From: Stenotrophomonas sp. ESTM1D_MKCIP4_1
GTDB lineage: Bacteria; Pseudomonadota; Gammaproteobacteria; Xanthomonadales; Xanthomonadaceae
Reading direction: 5' to 3'
DNA length: 64,000 nucleotides
NCBI RefSeq assembly: GCF_003086895.1
Contig: NZ_CP026004.1
Location: 62,001 to 126,000, forward strand
Shown here: positions 27,989 to 37,379 of the stretch, one piece after another
How positions within the stretch are numbered: the first letter of the stretch is position 1
Layout of the letters: each line of letters starts with the position of its first letter
The notes under the pieces: generated by a model
Seen by the model: the letters and a program-made list of their open reading frames with translations, nothing else
Database searches by the model: none
What the model was told of the DNA's origin: nothing
Position numbers and translations under genes: made by a program

Positions 27989-28818
27989 GGCTGACCTACG
28001 CACTGCCGCTTTTGCTCGAAGCGGCCGAGTTGTCGCGCAGCACGTTCTACTACCAGATGCATGTTCTGGCCAATCCCGATAAGGGCGAGGCCGATCTGCG
28101 TGAGCGTGTGCGTGCGATTTACGAGCATAGCCAAGGACGCTACGGCTACCGCAGCGTAACGCTGGAGCTGGTCAACCAAGGCGAGACGATCAACCACAAG
28201 CGCGTACAGCGCCTGATGGCTGAAATGGGGCTGCAGTCGCGAGTGCGCGTCAAGCGCTACCGCGCCTTCAAGGGAGCGGCCAATGTGGTGGTGCCCAACG
28301 AAATGGACCGCCAATTTCATGCCGAGCTGCCCAACCAGAAATGGGTGACCGACGTAACCGAGTTCAAGGTGAAGGGCATGAAGCTCTATCTGTCGCCGAT
28401 CATGGACCTGTACAACGGTGAGATCGTGGCCTACCAGATGAAGCGCCGGCCGGTGTTCGATCTGGTGGGGCAGATGCTGGACCAAGCCATCCAGAAACTC
28501 TCGCCCGAGGATCGACCGATGATCCACTCCGACCAGGGCTGGCAGTACCAGCATGAAAAGTACCGGCACAAGCTCCAGGCGCGCGCACTGAAGCAGAGCA
28601 TGTCCCGGCGCGGAAACTGCCTGGGCAATGCGGCGATGGAGAGCTTCTTCGGGACGCTGAAGTCGGAATTCTTCTACCTGAACAGCTTTGACAGCATCGA
28701 CAGCCTGGAGGCTGGGCTGGCTGAGTACATCCGGTACTACAACGAAGACCGGGTCAAACTGAAGTTGAAGGGCCTGAGCCCGGTAAAGTACCGGGAACAG
28801 GCCCAACTGGCCGCCTGA
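27985..28818 (+). CDS. IS3-family transposase OrfB (DDE integrase)
   Basis: A 277-residue catalytic part of the IS transposase. It has an HTH_21-like N-terminus (LSRSTFYYQ, GRYGYRSVTLEL) and an rve integrase core: Asp in WVTDVTEFK, Asp in IHSDQGWQYQ, and Glu in NAAMESFFGTLKSE. Its end is WI/Y-type (EYIRYYNEDRVKLKLKGLSP). The first possible start is TTG overlapping the orfA stop, but expression as an OrfAB frameshift fusion is more likely. No disabling mutation is visible. Confidence 0.93.
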   Translation: MRLTYALPLLLEAAELSRSTFYYQMHVLANPDKGEADLRERVRAIYEHSQGRYGYRSVTLELVNQGETINHKRVQRLMAEMGLQSRVRVKRYRAFKGAANVVVPNEMDRQFHAELPNQKWVTDVTEFKVKGMKLYLSPIMDLYNGEIVAYQMKRRPVFDLVGQMLDQAIQKLSPEDRPMIHSDQGWQYQHEKYRHKLQARALKQSMSRRGNCLGNAAMESFFGTLKSEFFYLNSFDSIDSLEAGLAEYIRYYNEDRVKLKLKGLSPVKYREQAQLAA

Positions 28819-28851
28819 TCCCCCAATGTCCAGCTTTTGGGGGTCACTTCA

Positions 28852-28966
28852 GGATGGGTTCACGGCGTCCCCGCAAACCCACAGTGCCCCGCCAACCCAC
28901 GGAATGCCCGCTGTTGCTGTGGCTTCGGCTCTGGTTTGCAGCAGGTGCAGGGCTGCAAGCCCTGCA
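28852..28966. repeat. Right arm of the interrupted palindromic repeat
   Basis: Starts GGATGGGTTCACGGCGTCCC at the IS end and finishes in the hairpin GCAGGGCT-GCA-AGCCCTGC. It is the inverted partner of 27308-27419, so without the IS the two arms would form one long imperfect palindrome. It also lies at the 3' end of tdk. Confidence 0.7.
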
Positions 28967-28976
28967 GAAAGACCCT

Positions 28977-29597
28977 TTAAAGAGGCAGGGGGGCCTGCGC
29001 CGGGTCGATCCGGCCTTCACCGCGGGTGATCTTCTTGAACTCCGCCCGGCTCACCGACACGTAGCGCTCGTTGCCGCCGATCTCCACCTGCGGGCCATCC
29101 TTCACCGCGTGCCCGTGCTCGTCCACGCGCACCGTCATCGTGGCCTTCTTGCCGCTGTGGCAGATCGTCTTGATCTCCTGCATCTCGTCGGCCCACGCCA
29201 GCAGGTACTGGCTGCCCTCGAACAGCTCGCCGCGGAAATCGGTGCGCAGCCCGTAACACAGCACCGGGATGCGCAGCTGGTCGACCACTTCGCTCAGCTG
29301 CCAGACCTGCGCGCGGGTCAGGAACTGCGCCTCGTCCACCAGAACGCAGCCCATCGGGCCGTGCTCCGCCAGGTCCTGGGCCACCCAGCGCTGCAGGTCG
29401 CTGTCGCGGTCAAAGGCCATGCCCTCGGCACGCAGGCCGATGCGCGAGGCAACCACGCCGGCACCGGCGCGGTCATCCAGGCGCGGGGTCAGGATCGCCA
29501 CCCGCATGCCGCGCTCGCGGTAGTTGTGCGCGCTCTGCAGCAGGGTGGTGGTCTTGCCGGCGTTCATCGCCGAATAGTAGAAATAGAGCTTGGCCAT
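28977..29597 (-). CDS. tdk: Thymidine kinase (type II)
   Basis: A 206-residue thymidine kinase of the salvage pathway. P-loop [22 protein letters not shown] with the catalytic Glu, [20 protein letters not shown] and the thymidine-binding [10 protein letters not shown] are all present. In E. coli Tdk the lasso domain binds zinc through ICFC and VCRKH. Here these are ICHS and VSRAE, so three of the four ligands appear lost. The start at 29597 is where similarity to Tdk begins (MAKLYFYYS). It is divergent from rep. Confidence 0.95.
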   Translation of the reverse strand: MAKLYFYYSAMNAGKTTTLLQSAHNYRERGMRVAILTPRLDDRAGAGVVASRIGLRAEGMAFDRDSDLQRWVAQDLAEHGPMGCVLVDEAQFLTRAQVWQLSEVVDQLRIPVLCYGLRTDFRGELFEGSQYLLAWADEMQEIKTICHSGKKATMTVRVDEHGHAVKDGPQVEIGGNERYVSVSRAEFKKITRGEGRIDPAQAPLPL

Positions 29598-29698
29598 CGG
29601 CCGATTGTACGCCGCTGCCCCGGCCCGCCGAAGCCGTTCAGCATCCCCACCGGCCTGCGGCTGTGGCGGCCACGCCGCCCCGCTACAATCCCTCTCCA

Positions 29699-31675
29699 AT
29701 GCACGGTCTCAATCCCCCCCAAGCCGCCGCCGTCCTGCACATCGAAGGCCCCCTGCTGGTACTGGCCGGTGCGGGCAGCGGCAAGACGCGCGTGATCGTC
29801 GAGAAGATCGCCCACCTGATCGGCTGCGGGCGCTACCCCGCACGTCGCATCGCCGCGATCACCTTCACCAACAAGTCGGCCAAGGAAATGCGCGAGCGCG
29901 TGGCCAAGCGCCTGCGCGAGCAGGACGCCGACGAGGTGACCATCTGCACCTTCCACGCCCTGGGCCTGAAGTTCCTGCAGATCGAGCACGCGGCGGTGGG
30001 GCTGAAGCGCGGCTTCTCCATCTTCGATGCCGATGATGCCGCTGCGCAGATCAAGGACCTGATGTCCGGTGCCAAGCCCGACGACATCGAGGACATGAAG
30101 AACCTGGTGTCGCGTGCGAAGAACGCCGGCCTGTCACCCGAACAGGCGATGGCCGCCGCGCGCAGCAACCGCGAGAAGGAAGCGGCCAGCGTCTATGAGC
30201 GCTACCAGCTGCGCCTGACTGCGTTCAACGCGGTCGACTTCGACGACCTGATCCGCCTGCCGGTGCAGGTGCTGGAAGAAAATCCGGATATCGCCGTGGC
30301 CTGGCGCGAGCGCATCGGCTACCTGCTGGTGGACGAATGCCAGGACACCAACGACGCGCAGTACCGGCTGCTCAAGCAGCTGGCCGGCGAGAAAGGCAAC
30401 TTCACCTGCGTGGGTGACGACGACCAGTCGATCTATGCCTGGCGCGGTGCCAACCCGGAAAACCTGCAGCAGATGGGGCGCGATTATCCCGCGCTGGAAA
30501 TCATCAAGCTGGAGCAGAACTACCGCTGCTCCAACCGCGTGCTGCGTGCGGCCAATGCGCTCATCGCCAACAACCCGCACGAACACCTGAAGAAGCTGTG
30601 GAGCGACCAGGCCGATGGCGAGCGCATCCGCGTTTGGGAATGCCGCAACAGCGAACATGAAGCGGAAAAAGTCGCCGCCGAGATTGCGTACGTGGCGCAG
30701 TCGCGCAATGTGCCGTGGAGTGATTTCTGCATCCTGTTCCGCGGCAATTTCCAGTCGCGGCCGCTGGAAAAGGCGATGCAGCTGCTGCGCATTCCCTACC
30801 ACCTGACCGGCGGCACCATGTTCCTGGAGCGCCAGGAAGTGAAGGACACGCTGGCCTGGCTGCGGCTGCTGGTGAACCCCGACGACGACACCGCCTTCAT
30901 GCGTGCGGTGCAGTCGCCCAAGCGTGATGTCGGCGCCGGTACCCTGGCCAAGCTGGCCGAGCTGGCGCAGGAAAAGGACATGCCGATGGCGCAGGCGGCC
31001 GAGGCCATCGGCGCGCTGCAGCAGCTGCCCCCGCGCGCGGCCAACAGCCTGGCGCGCTTCACCGACATCCTGCGCGACCTGCGTGCGCAGACCCGCCAGA
31101 TCACTTCCGGCGACATGATCCGCAAGGTGGCCAAGGAATCGGGGCTGTTGAGCGAGCTGCGGCAGCAGGCCAAGGAAGAGGCCAGCTACCAGCGCCGTGC
31201 CAACAACATCGAAGAACTGGCGCAGTGGTTCGAAGGTGGCCCGCGTGGCGCGACCGCTGCCGACCTGGCAGGCCAGCTGGCGCTGCTGTCGCGCAGCGAC
31301 AAGGACGAAGGCGGCAACCAGGTACGGATGATGACCATGCATGCCTCCAAGGGCCTGGAATTCCCGTACGTGTTCATCGTCGGCTGCGAGGACGGCGTAC
31401 TGCCGCACCAGGTCAGCCTGGACGAAGGCAACCTGCAGGAAGAGCGGCGCCTGCTGTACGTTGGCATCACCCGCGCGAAGATCCAGCTGTGGATGAGCTA
31501 CAGCAAGCTGACGCGCAAGTTCGGCGAACATGTACGGCTGAAGCCGAGCCGGTTCTTCGAGGAAATTCCGGCCGAGGAGATCCAGCGCGATGGTGCGGAC
31601 CCGGTGGCCGATGCGGCGCGGAAGAAGGAGCGCGCAACGGCGGGGTTGGCGGCGATCGAGGCGCTGTTCGATTGA
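29699..31675 (+). CDS. rep: ATP-dependent DNA helicase Rep
   Basis: A 658-residue SF1A 3'-5' helicase. N-terminal Q motif LNPPQAAAV, Walker A AGAGSGKT, motif Ia [14 protein letters not shown], Walker [11 protein letters not shown], motif [14 protein letters not shown], motif [18 protein letters not shown], motif [15 protein letters not shown] and motif [10 protein letters not shown] are intact. Length and the short C-terminus fit Rep rather than UvrD. It helps replication forks pass proteins on DNA. The ATG used is the one next to the family N-terminus. Confidence 0.96.
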   Translation: MHGLNPPQAAAVLHIEGPLLVLAGAGSGKTRVIVEKIAHLIGCGRYPARRIAAITFTNKSAKEMRERVAKRLREQDADEVTICTFHALGLKFLQIEHAAVGLKRGFSIFDADDAAAQIKDLMSGAKPDDIEDMKNLVSRAKNAGLSPEQAMAAARSNREKEAASVYERYQLRLTAFNAVDFDDLIRLPVQVLEENPDIAVAWRERIGYLLVDECQDTNDAQYRLLKQLAGEKGNFTCVGDDDQSIYAWRGANPENLQQMGRDYPALEIIKLEQNYRCSNRVLRAANALIANNPHEHLKKLWSDQADGERIRVWECRNSEHEAEKVAAEIAYVAQSRNVPWSDFCILFRGNFQSRPLEKAMQLLRIPYHLTGGTMFLERQEVKDTLAWLRLLVNPDDDTAFMRAVQSPKRDVGAGTLAKLAELAQEKDMPMAQAAEAIGALQQLPPRAANSLARFTDILRDLRAQTRQITSGDMIRKVAKESGLLSELRQQAKEEASYQRRANNIEELAQWFEGGPRGATAADLAGQLALLSRSDKDEGGNQVRMMTMHASKGLEFPYVFIVGCEDGVLPHQVSLDEGNLQEERRLLYVGITRAKIQLWMSYSKLTRKFGEHVRLKPSRFFEEIPAEEIQRDGADPVADAARKKERATAGLAAIEALFD

Positions 31676-31758
31676 GGATCGAAAAGCCACTAAAGTGGTA
31701 TTCCAATCCGTCCGATTGACGCTTCTGGCCTTGAGCCTGCATCGGGTCAAGGCCTAGT

Positions 31759-32523
31759 GTGAGCGCACCCGAAGTGCGCGCCGTGTCCTTCATAGTGTCC
31801 AACGACATCCCTGCTGTTCTCACTCATACCTTCCTCGGGCTGGGCCTGGTCCTGCTTGTTTCAGCGCTTCTGGCCTACGTTGGTGCCAGGCGCTTCCTCG
31901 ATGGGGCGGTCATTGCCGATGGCAGGATCACTCATGTGGGTGCCATCCGTGTTGATCGCGGTGGTTCGCGCACTTCAGTGGTGAAGTTCGTGTACTCGGT
32001 GGACTTCACTACCAGCAGCGGGCAAGTGATGCGGTTCATCGCAGGTCGTACCCGCCATCGTGCCTACATGACGGGCGATCATGTAGATGTGCTGTACCTG
32101 CCGGACCGCCCGGACAAGGCCCTGGTGCGTTCGCTCTCATCACCCTGGGGCCTGAGCGTCATACTGGGATTGAACAGCGGCCCATTCCTGCTGGCGGCAG
32201 GACTTCTGCGCCTGCCGCAGGCGGCGAGGGCATGGCGGCGCAGGCAGCTCCTTCGCCACGGGACACGGGTGCAAGCCAAGGTCCGGGCGATCAAGCGCGA
32301 TCGCGGAGTATTTTCGGGGGGAAGGCATCCGTTCGTCATCGTCTGCGCCTGGCGCGATCCTGAAACCACTCGATGGCATGTCTTCCACAGTGCGTATCTC
32401 TGGGCCGATCCCCGTGCACAGGTGAGTGGGCGTGAACTGGATGTCCATGTCATGCCGGGCAATCCGCGCTACTACCATGTCGATACCTCCTTCATTCGAT
32501 CAGCGCCGGCACCTGCACGCTGA
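31759..32523 (+). CDS. DUF3592 membrane protein, long form
   Basis: A 254-residue protein with a hydrophobic segment near the N-terminus (LGLGLVLLVSALLAYVGA) and another at ~130-150 (LSVILGLNSGPFLLAAGLL). Between them is a beta-rich region with VKFVYSVDFTTSSGQ and YMTGDHVDVLYLPDRPDKA, the DUF3592 pattern. A second soluble beta domain follows (HPFVIVCAWRDPETTRWHVF). Probably an inner-membrane protein. The start is a GTG; a later GTG in the same frame (31783) is also possible. A shorter DUF3592 gene follows after 21 bases. Function is unknown. Confidence 0.75.
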   Translation: MSAPEVRAVSFIVSNDIPAVLTHTFLGLGLVLLVSALLAYVGARRFLDGAVIADGRITHVGAIRVDRGGSRTSVVKFVYSVDFTTSSGQVMRFIAGRTRHRAYMTGDHVDVLYLPDRPDKALVRSLSSPWGLSVILGLNSGPFLLAAGLLRLPQAARAWRRRQLLRHGTRVQAKVRAIKRDRGVFSGGRHPFVIVCAWRDPETTRWHVFHSAYLWADPRAQVSGRELDVHVMPGNPRYYHVDTSFIRSAPAPAR

Positions 32524-32544
32524 TCGATCAACCCGGCCAGCACC

Positions 32545-33030
32545 ATGCCCACCCTCCTCAGATGTTTTTTGCTGTTTTTCTTTGCCGTGGGCCTGCTGAT
32601 CCTTCTGGCCGCCGCCTGGCTGTTCGTGGACGTCCAGCGTTTCGCGCGCAAGGCCGTTTCCGTAACCGGAACGGTGGTGGCCGTCCAGGCAGAGGATGCC
32701 CGGTCGGAAATGGAGGGGATGCCCGCACGTGACATCACCCTGCATCGCCCGGTGGTGAGGTTCCAGACCGCACAGGGGCAGATGATTCAGTTCACCGCGT
32801 CCTTTGCTACCGGGGCACCACTGTACGTGGTCGGCGAACAGGTACAGGTGCTATATCCCGGCGGCATGCCTTCCAAGGCTCGTATCCAGCACCCGGGATT
32901 GCGCTGGGGCGCACCGCTGCCGTTGGCGCTGATGGGCATGGGGTTCTGCCTTATCGCCGCATGCGTCCATCGCCTGTGCGTGCGCTACTGGCCGATCCTG
33001 TTCGGCCCGCGTGACGGGGCATGTGGCTAG
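32545..33030 (+). CDS. DUF3592 membrane protein, short form
   Basis: A 161-residue protein with two membrane segments: CFLLFFFAVGLLILLAAAWL at the N-terminus and LPLALMGMGFCLIAACV near the C-terminus. These enclose a beta domain (TGTVVAVQAEDA, HRPVVRFQTAQGQMIQFTA, GEQVQVLYPGGMPSKARI), a compact DUF3592 unit. It looks like a paralogue of the preceding gene and is likely co-transcribed with it. No function is known. Confidence 0.78.
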   Translation: MPTLLRCFLLFFFAVGLLILLAAAWLFVDVQRFARKAVSVTGTVVAVQAEDARSEMEGMPARDITLHRPVVRFQTAQGQMIQFTASFATGAPLYVVGEQVQVLYPGGMPSKARIQHPGLRWGAPLPLALMGMGFCLIAACVHRLCVRYWPILFGPRDGACG

Positions 33031-33121
33031 GCTGAGCATCGTAGTGGCCCACTTGGCCTGAGCGTGCTGCACGGCGGGCGCTGGCGTTGCAAAATCGAGG
33101 TATTCCTTCCGGAGCCCACCC

Positions 33122-33658
33122 ATGCATCCCATCGAAAGCGAACGCCTGCGGTTGCGCCGCATCGAGCCGGATCGGGATGCGCTGCCGATGCTGGCGCTGC
33201 TCAATGATCCCGGCTTCATGCGCTTCATCGGTGACCGCAACGTGCGCAGCGAGGAGCAGGCGCGCGAGTACATCGCGCTGCGGGTGCTGCACAGCTATGC
33301 GCTCAACGGCTTCGGCATGTACGCGATCGAGCGCCTGGCCGATGGCGCGTGGCTGGGCAACGCCGGCCTGGTGCGGCGCGATGGCCTGCCGGGGCCGGAC
33401 ATCGGCTATGCGGTGCTGTCCGAATTCGCGGGGCAGGGCTATGCCAGCGAGGCGGCGCGGGCGGTGTTCACGCATGCGCGCTCGCAGCTGGACATCGAGG
33501 ATCTGTACGGCATCACCGACCTGGACAACGTGGCCTCCGGGCGGATCCTGCTGGGCCTGGGCATGCGCGAGCGCGGCGTGATCCAGCTGCCGAACGTCGA
33601 CAGCGCGAGCCGGTTGTACGCCACGCCGGGGGCGGCGGCGGTTCAACCGCCAGCATGA
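33122..33658 (+). CDS. GNAT family N-acetyltransferase (RimJ/RimL type)
   Basis: A 178-residue acetyltransferase. The start MHPIESERLRLRRIEPD is typical of the RimJ/RimL-like branch. It continues with NGFGMYAIER, an acetyl-CoA-binding core region (GYAVLSEFAGQGYASEAARA, covering the beta4-alpha3 pyrophosphate loop) and ITDLDNVASGRILLGLGM. The substrate, an amine of a protein N-terminus or small molecule, cannot be predicted. TTCCGGAG upstream is the ribosome site. Confidence 0.9.
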   Translation: MHPIESERLRLRRIEPDRDALPMLALLNDPGFMRFIGDRNVRSEEQAREYIALRVLHSYALNGFGMYAIERLADGAWLGNAGLVRRDGLPGPDIGYAVLSEFAGQGYASEAARAVFTHARSQLDIEDLYGITDLDNVASGRILLGLGMRERGVIQLPNVDSASRLYATPGAAAVQPPA

Positions 33659-33704
33659 GCCGGTGGGGTATGGTGCAGGCCTGTTTTCCTGCACGGATGC
33701 TTCG

Positions 33705-34712
33705 ATGCTGATCAACGCGTATTCCACCCTCGGCCCGGTGCTGGCACCGCCACCACAGGCCGGGAGTGCCTCCGTCCGTGGTCTTGATGACCCCGCACTG
33801 GCCCCGCACCTGGGCGGCTTCGTCAACTACGTGCTGGGCCATGGCGACGGGCAGATGACCGCCGCACGCTATCACCTGATGCGGCACGTGCAGCGTGTGC
33901 GCCAGCACTATCTGTTCGAGCTGGCCGAGGCTGATCTTGAGGCGCTGAAGCCCTGGCTGCTGCAGGCCAATGCGGTGTGCTTCCTGGAAGATGGCAGCGT
34001 CCGCGATCCGGCCGGCAGGGTGCTGTTGGGTGAAGCGCCCGATCCGCAGGCGCAAGTGCCGTATCCCGCCGATGCCGGGCAGCGCCGTGCGCGCAGCCAA
34101 CAGCAGCTGCAGGCCCACGAGCTGCGTGTCCCGCCGTCATTGCCACCTGTGCTGGGTGCGGCCGAGGCACAGCTGCGCGAGCCTGCCCAGGTCTGGGCCA
34201 GGGCTCAGGCGCTGCTGGCCTGCGCGCTGCGCGCCGAGGCCCTGCAGTCCGGTGAACCACCGTTGAGCCTGGCCGAACTGGCCGAGCGTCTGCCGGCGCT
34301 GCCGGAGGCGCTGAGCCCCGCCGAGGCCGCTTTCATCGAGCACGGCGACGCCGAGGCTGCCCTGCCATTCGGCTGGCGCTACGAGAGCCTGGCCGTGCTG
34401 CTGTGGGTGCTGGGGCTGTCCGAGGTGCTGCCGTGGCCGCAGGCGACCTGTGCGGTGCCGGATGTGGTCGGCGCTCTGCTGCAGGCGGCTGACAGTGGCA
34501 GCGTCCCCGCGACCCTGCGCGATACCGCCGAGCTGCTGGATGCGCTGGATCTGCACTACCGCCTGCACTGGGTAGCCCGTGAGGCGCAGCGCCAGGGTGC
34601 GCCGCTGCCGGGTGCGCTGGTGGGCGGCGTGATCTACGAGCGCCATTACGCGCTGAACTGGTTGTTCTGCTTTGAACAGGCCGACTGGGACGACGTCGAT
34701 ACGCCGACCTGA
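33705..34712 (+). CDS. DUF4272 domain-containing protein
   Basis: A 335-residue cytoplasmic protein with no signal. The second half fits DUF4272: WARAQALLACALRAEAL, FGWRYESLAVLLWVLGL and a closing YERHYALNWLFCFEQADWDD. The N-terminal ~100 residues (FVNYVLGHGDGQMTAARYHL) are less conserved. DUF4272 proteins are often seen near secretion or polymorphic toxin immunity genes in other genomes, but nothing here supports such a role. Start chosen as the first Met giving a family-like N-terminus. Confidence 0.72.
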   Translation: MLINAYSTLGPVLAPPPQAGSASVRGLDDPALAPHLGGFVNYVLGHGDGQMTAARYHLMRHVQRVRQHYLFELAEADLEALKPWLLQANAVCFLEDGSVRDPAGRVLLGEAPDPQAQVPYPADAGQRRARSQQQLQAHELRVPPSLPPVLGAAEAQLREPAQVWARAQALLACALRAEALQSGEPPLSLAELAERLPALPEALSPAEAAFIEHGDAEAALPFGWRYESLAVLLWVLGLSEVLPWPQATCAVPDVVGALLQAADSGSVPATLRDTAELLDALDLHYRLHWVAREAQRQGAPLPGALVGGVIYERHYALNWLFCFEQADWDDVDTPT

Positions 34713-34726
34713 GTTCACATGGCATC

Positions 34727-34750
34727 GTGCCGGCCAGCGGCCGGCACTAC
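34727..34750. repeat. SMAG-type palindrome, single copy
   Basis: GTGCCGGCCAGCGGCCGGCA followed by CTAC, the reverse orientation of the GTAGTGCCGGCCGCTGG element, between convergent DUF4272 and YceH genes. Confidence 0.75.
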
Positions 34751-34758
34751 CGGAAGCC

Positions 34759-35412
34759 TCAGCCGTGCAGTTCCGCCAGCTGGGCCTGCAGCTCGGCCAC
34801 CGCGGCTTCCAGCTGGGCCACGCGCTCGGCCAGGCCGGGGTCGGCCGCTTCGCTGCTGCCACCGCCGCTGCTGGCGTACTTCGCGGCCAGCGCCGCACCG
34901 TCCACCTCACCGCACAGCAGGTGCATGTAGCGGTCCTCGCGCTGGCCGCTGGCACGCGGCAGCACCACCAGCAGGGCGCGCTGCTGCAGGCGCTCGATGG
35001 CGTGGCGGGCTTCGTCCACATCGGCGAAGCGGTACAGGCGCTCGCTGCGGGTGACCAGCTCGCCCAGGGTCTGCGGCCCGCGCAGCAGCAGCATCGCCAG
35101 CAGCACGGTCTGCTGCCGGGTCAGGTCCAGCGCGCCCTGCAGGCGGTGCTCGTAGCGGTCGGCACGCGAGGAGAAGTGCTGGCGCGCCAGGCCCAGCGTC
35201 TCCAGCTGGCGCAGGGCGTGCTGCACGCTGCCGGCATCGACGTTCATCACCGGCTCGCGGGCGGTCTTCTGGTTGGCCGCCGACTGCGCGGCATTGACCG
35301 TCAGCGGGTAGGTGTCCGGGGTGGTCGCCTCCTTTTCCACCAGGCAGCCCAGCAGGCGGGCCTGGACGGCATCGAGCAGGGGGACGTCCGGGGTCTGGAC
35401 GGGATCGGTCAT
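34759..35412 (-). CDS. YceH-like DUF480 (UPF0502) protein
   Basis: A 217-residue protein with two winged-helix repeats: [20 protein letters not shown] and [19 protein letters not shown] in the first, [23 protein letters not shown] in the second. A C-terminal coiled coil ([22 protein letters not shown]) follows. Matches UPF0502/DUF480, a widely conserved family of unknown function, possibly DNA binding. Start chosen to give MTDPVQTP. It is divergent from the acid phosphatase gene. Confidence 0.92.
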   Translation of the reverse strand: MTDPVQTPDVPLLDAVQARLLGCLVEKEATTPDTYPLTVNAAQSAANQKTAREPVMNVDAGSVQHALRQLETLGLARQHFSSRADRYEHRLQGALDLTRQQTVLLAMLLLRGPQTLGELVTRSERLYRFADVDEARHAIERLQQRALLVVLPRASGQREDRYMHLLCGEVDGAALAAKYASSGGGSSEAADPGLAERVAQLEAAVAELQAQLAELHG

Positions 35413-35514
35413 GGCGGCCTCCGCAAGGCAACGGGTCAACCCCGAAGCATAGCCGTGCCACGGTCATCTTTGCCGGTAAAATGACGGGGTATATCTGATT
35501 GCCGGTGAATCCTG

Positions 35515-36438
35515 ATGCGTCGTCCCGTTTCCCTGTCCCTGACCCTGCTCGCCACTGCGGCGATCGGCCTGTCCGCCTGCAAGCGCGTGGACGCGCCTGC
35601 CGCCGAGGCTCCCGCCCCCGAGGCCCCGGCCGCTGCCGCCAAGGCCGACGGTGCGCGTGATGCGACCGCCAACGACAACCTCAATGCCGTGCTGTGGATG
35701 CAGCGCGCGCAGGAGTACAAGGCGATCACCGAACAGACCTACCGCGCCGCCGCCGACCACCTGGACGCCGCGCTGAAGGAAGCCCACTGGGACGCGCTGG
35801 TGCCGGAAGAACGCGGTAACGCGGCCAAGGGCCTGAAGCCGGCCGTGGTGCTGGACGTGGATGAGACCGTGCTGGACAACTCGCCCTACCAGGCGCGCCT
35901 GGTGCGCGACGGCAAGGAATACGACGAGCTGACCTGGGACCAGTGGGTGGCCGAGAAGAAGGCCAAGGCCATCCCCGGCGTGGTTGATTTCGCCAAGGCG
36001 GCCAACGCCAAGGGCGTGACCCTGCTGTACATCTCCAACCGCGCCGTGCACCTGAAGGACGCAACCCTGGCCAACCTGCGCGAGCAGGGCCTGCCGGTGG
36101 CCGACGACAGCGTGTTCCTCGGCCTGGGCACTGTGGTCGAAGGCTGCGAGCAGGCTGGCAGCGAGAAGAACTGCCGCCGCCGCCTGGCCGGCCAGCAGTA
36201 CCGCGTGCTGATGCAGTTCGGCGACCAGATGGGTGACTTCGTGGAAGTGACCGCCAACACCAATGAAGGCCGCGATGCGCTGCTGCAGCAGTACCACGAC
36301 TGGTTCGGCGAGCGCTGGTGGATGCTGCCGAACCCGACCTACGGCGGTTTCGAGCCGGCCCAGTTCAACAACGACTACACCCAATCGCGCCAGGTTCGCC
36401 ATGACGCCAAGCGCGCTGCGCTGGATTACGCACCGTGA
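35515..36438 (+). CDS. HAD subfamily IIIB acid phosphatase lipoprotein (e(P4)-like)
   Basis: A 307-residue outer-membrane-type lipoprotein ([10 protein letters not shown], lipidated Cys22) with an Ala/Pro-rich linker and a class C acid phosphatase domain. Catalytic motif I is [12 protein letters not shown], motif II is LLYISNR, and motif III/IV lies around [12 protein letters not shown]. Such enzymes dephosphorylate nucleotides in the periplasm and help nucleotide or NAD uptake. The stop overlaps the pyrF GTG start (GTGA), so the two are translationally coupled; both touch pyrimidine nucleotides. Confidence 0.93.
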   Translation: MRRPVSLSLTLLATAAIGLSACKRVDAPAAEAPAPEAPAAAAKADGARDATANDNLNAVLWMQRAQEYKAITEQTYRAAADHLDAALKEAHWDALVPEERGNAAKGLKPAVVLDVDETVLDNSPYQARLVRDGKEYDELTWDQWVAEKKAKAIPGVVDFAKAANAKGVTLLYISNRAVHLKDATLANLREQGLPVADDSVFLGLGTVVEGCEQAGSEKNCRRRLAGQQYRVLMQFGDQMGDFVEVTANTNEGRDALLQQYHDWFGERWWMLPNPTYGGFEPAQFNNDYTQSRQVRHDAKRAALDYAP

Positions 36439-37160
36439 GCCGCGCACCGCTGCCGCTGCGCGATGACGAACGGCTGATCTTCGCCCTGGACGTGCCTGAC
36501 CGCGTGCAGGCGTTGGAGTGGGTCGATCGCCTGGGCGACAGCGTGGCGTTCTACAAGATCGGCATGGAACTGCTCGCCTCTGGCGAGTATTTCCAGGTGC
36601 TGGACGAGCTGGCCCGCCGCGACAAGCGCGTGTTTGTCGACCTGAAGTTCTTCGACATCCCGGCCACCGCTGCGGCGGTGATCAAGCGCCTGTCGCAGTG
36701 GCCGGTCAGCTACGCCACCATCCATGGCTGGCACCCGGCGATGATGGAGGCCTGCGCGGCCGCCAACAGCAGCGACATGCGCCTGCTGGCGGTGACCGTG
36801 CTGACCTCGATGGGGCGCCCGGACCTGGCCCAGATGGGCATCGACCGCGAGCCGGTGGACGTGGTGGTCGAGCGCGCGCTGGCCGCCCAGGCCGCTGGCA
36901 TCGATGGCGTGATCGCCTCCGGCCAGGAAGCCGGCCCGATCCGTGCCGCCACCGGCGCCGGGTTCTCGATCGTCTGCCCGGGCATCCGTCCGGGTGGCCC
37001 GGTCGGCGATGACCAGAAGCGCACCGTCGGCGTGGCCCAGGCCTTCGCCGATGGCGCCGATGCCATCGTGGTCGGCCGTCCGATCCGCCTGGCCGCCGAT
37101 CCGCAGGCGGCCGCGCGGGCCATCCAGCAGGAAATCGCGTCGGCTCTGGCTGCACGCTGA
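36435..37160 (+). CDS. pyrF: Orotidine 5'-phosphate decarboxylase
   Basis: A 241-residue OMP decarboxylase, last step of UMP synthesis. The active-site signature [10 protein letters not shown] gives Asp69-Lys71-Asp74. FALDVPD near the start, TVLTSMGR, and [14 protein letters not shown] with the phosphate-binding VVGRPI complete the barrel. It starts with GTG overlapping the previous stop. A hairpin terminator follows at 37196-37226. Confidence 0.97.
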   Translation: MSRAPLPLRDDERLIFALDVPDRVQALEWVDRLGDSVAFYKIGMELLASGEYFQVLDELARRDKRVFVDLKFFDIPATAAAVIKRLSQWPVSYATIHGWHPAMMEACAAANSSDMRLLAVTVLTSMGRPDLAQMGIDREPVDVVVERALAAQAAGIDGVIASGQEAGPIRAATGAGFSIVCPGIRPGGPVGDDQKRTVGVAQAFADGADAIVVGRPIRLAADPQAAARAIQQEIASALAAR

Positions 37161-37195
37161 GCCTGCCGGCGCTGCCGGTCACACCGCAATACCGA

Positions 37196-37226
37196 ACGCC
37201 ATCCCGCCCCGTGCGGGATGGCGTTC
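37196..37226 (+). terminator. Hairpin terminator after pyrF
   Basis: AACGCCATCCCG and CGGGATGGCGTT form a perfect 12-bp stem with a 7-base loop, 35 bases past the stop. There is no long U-tract. Confidence 0.6.
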
Positions 37227-37379
37227 GCATTTGTGGGTCCCGCGCTGTCGCAGTCGACCCCGGAGCGAAGAACCGTGCGCGCGGTCGCACTGGATCCGGA
37301 TGTCCCTCCCTCCCAATCGATGCACCGGCGCCGCTCACGGCTGCGCCGGTTCCAATCATCCAAGAGGGAGTACAAGGAT

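Larger units (their letters stand above)
27420..28851. mobile_element. IS3-family (IS150-like) insertion sequence
   Basis: About 1.43 kb with imperfect terminal inverted repeats: TGAAGTGACCCCCGGAGTTG at 27420 and TGAAGTGACCCCCAAAAGCT read inward from 28851; both continue into TGGACA. It carries overlapping orfA and orfB with a -1 frameshift site and a DDE transposase, the IS3-family plan. Because the flanking host repeats are themselves inverted, the exact end is uncertain by a few bases, and no target duplication is evident. Both frames look intact, so the element may still be active. Confidence 0.85.

Noticed and set aside
27413..28858. Target-site duplication of the IS
   Set aside because: The bases next to both ends are inverted, not direct, copies; they belong to the host palindrome, so no duplication can be claimed.
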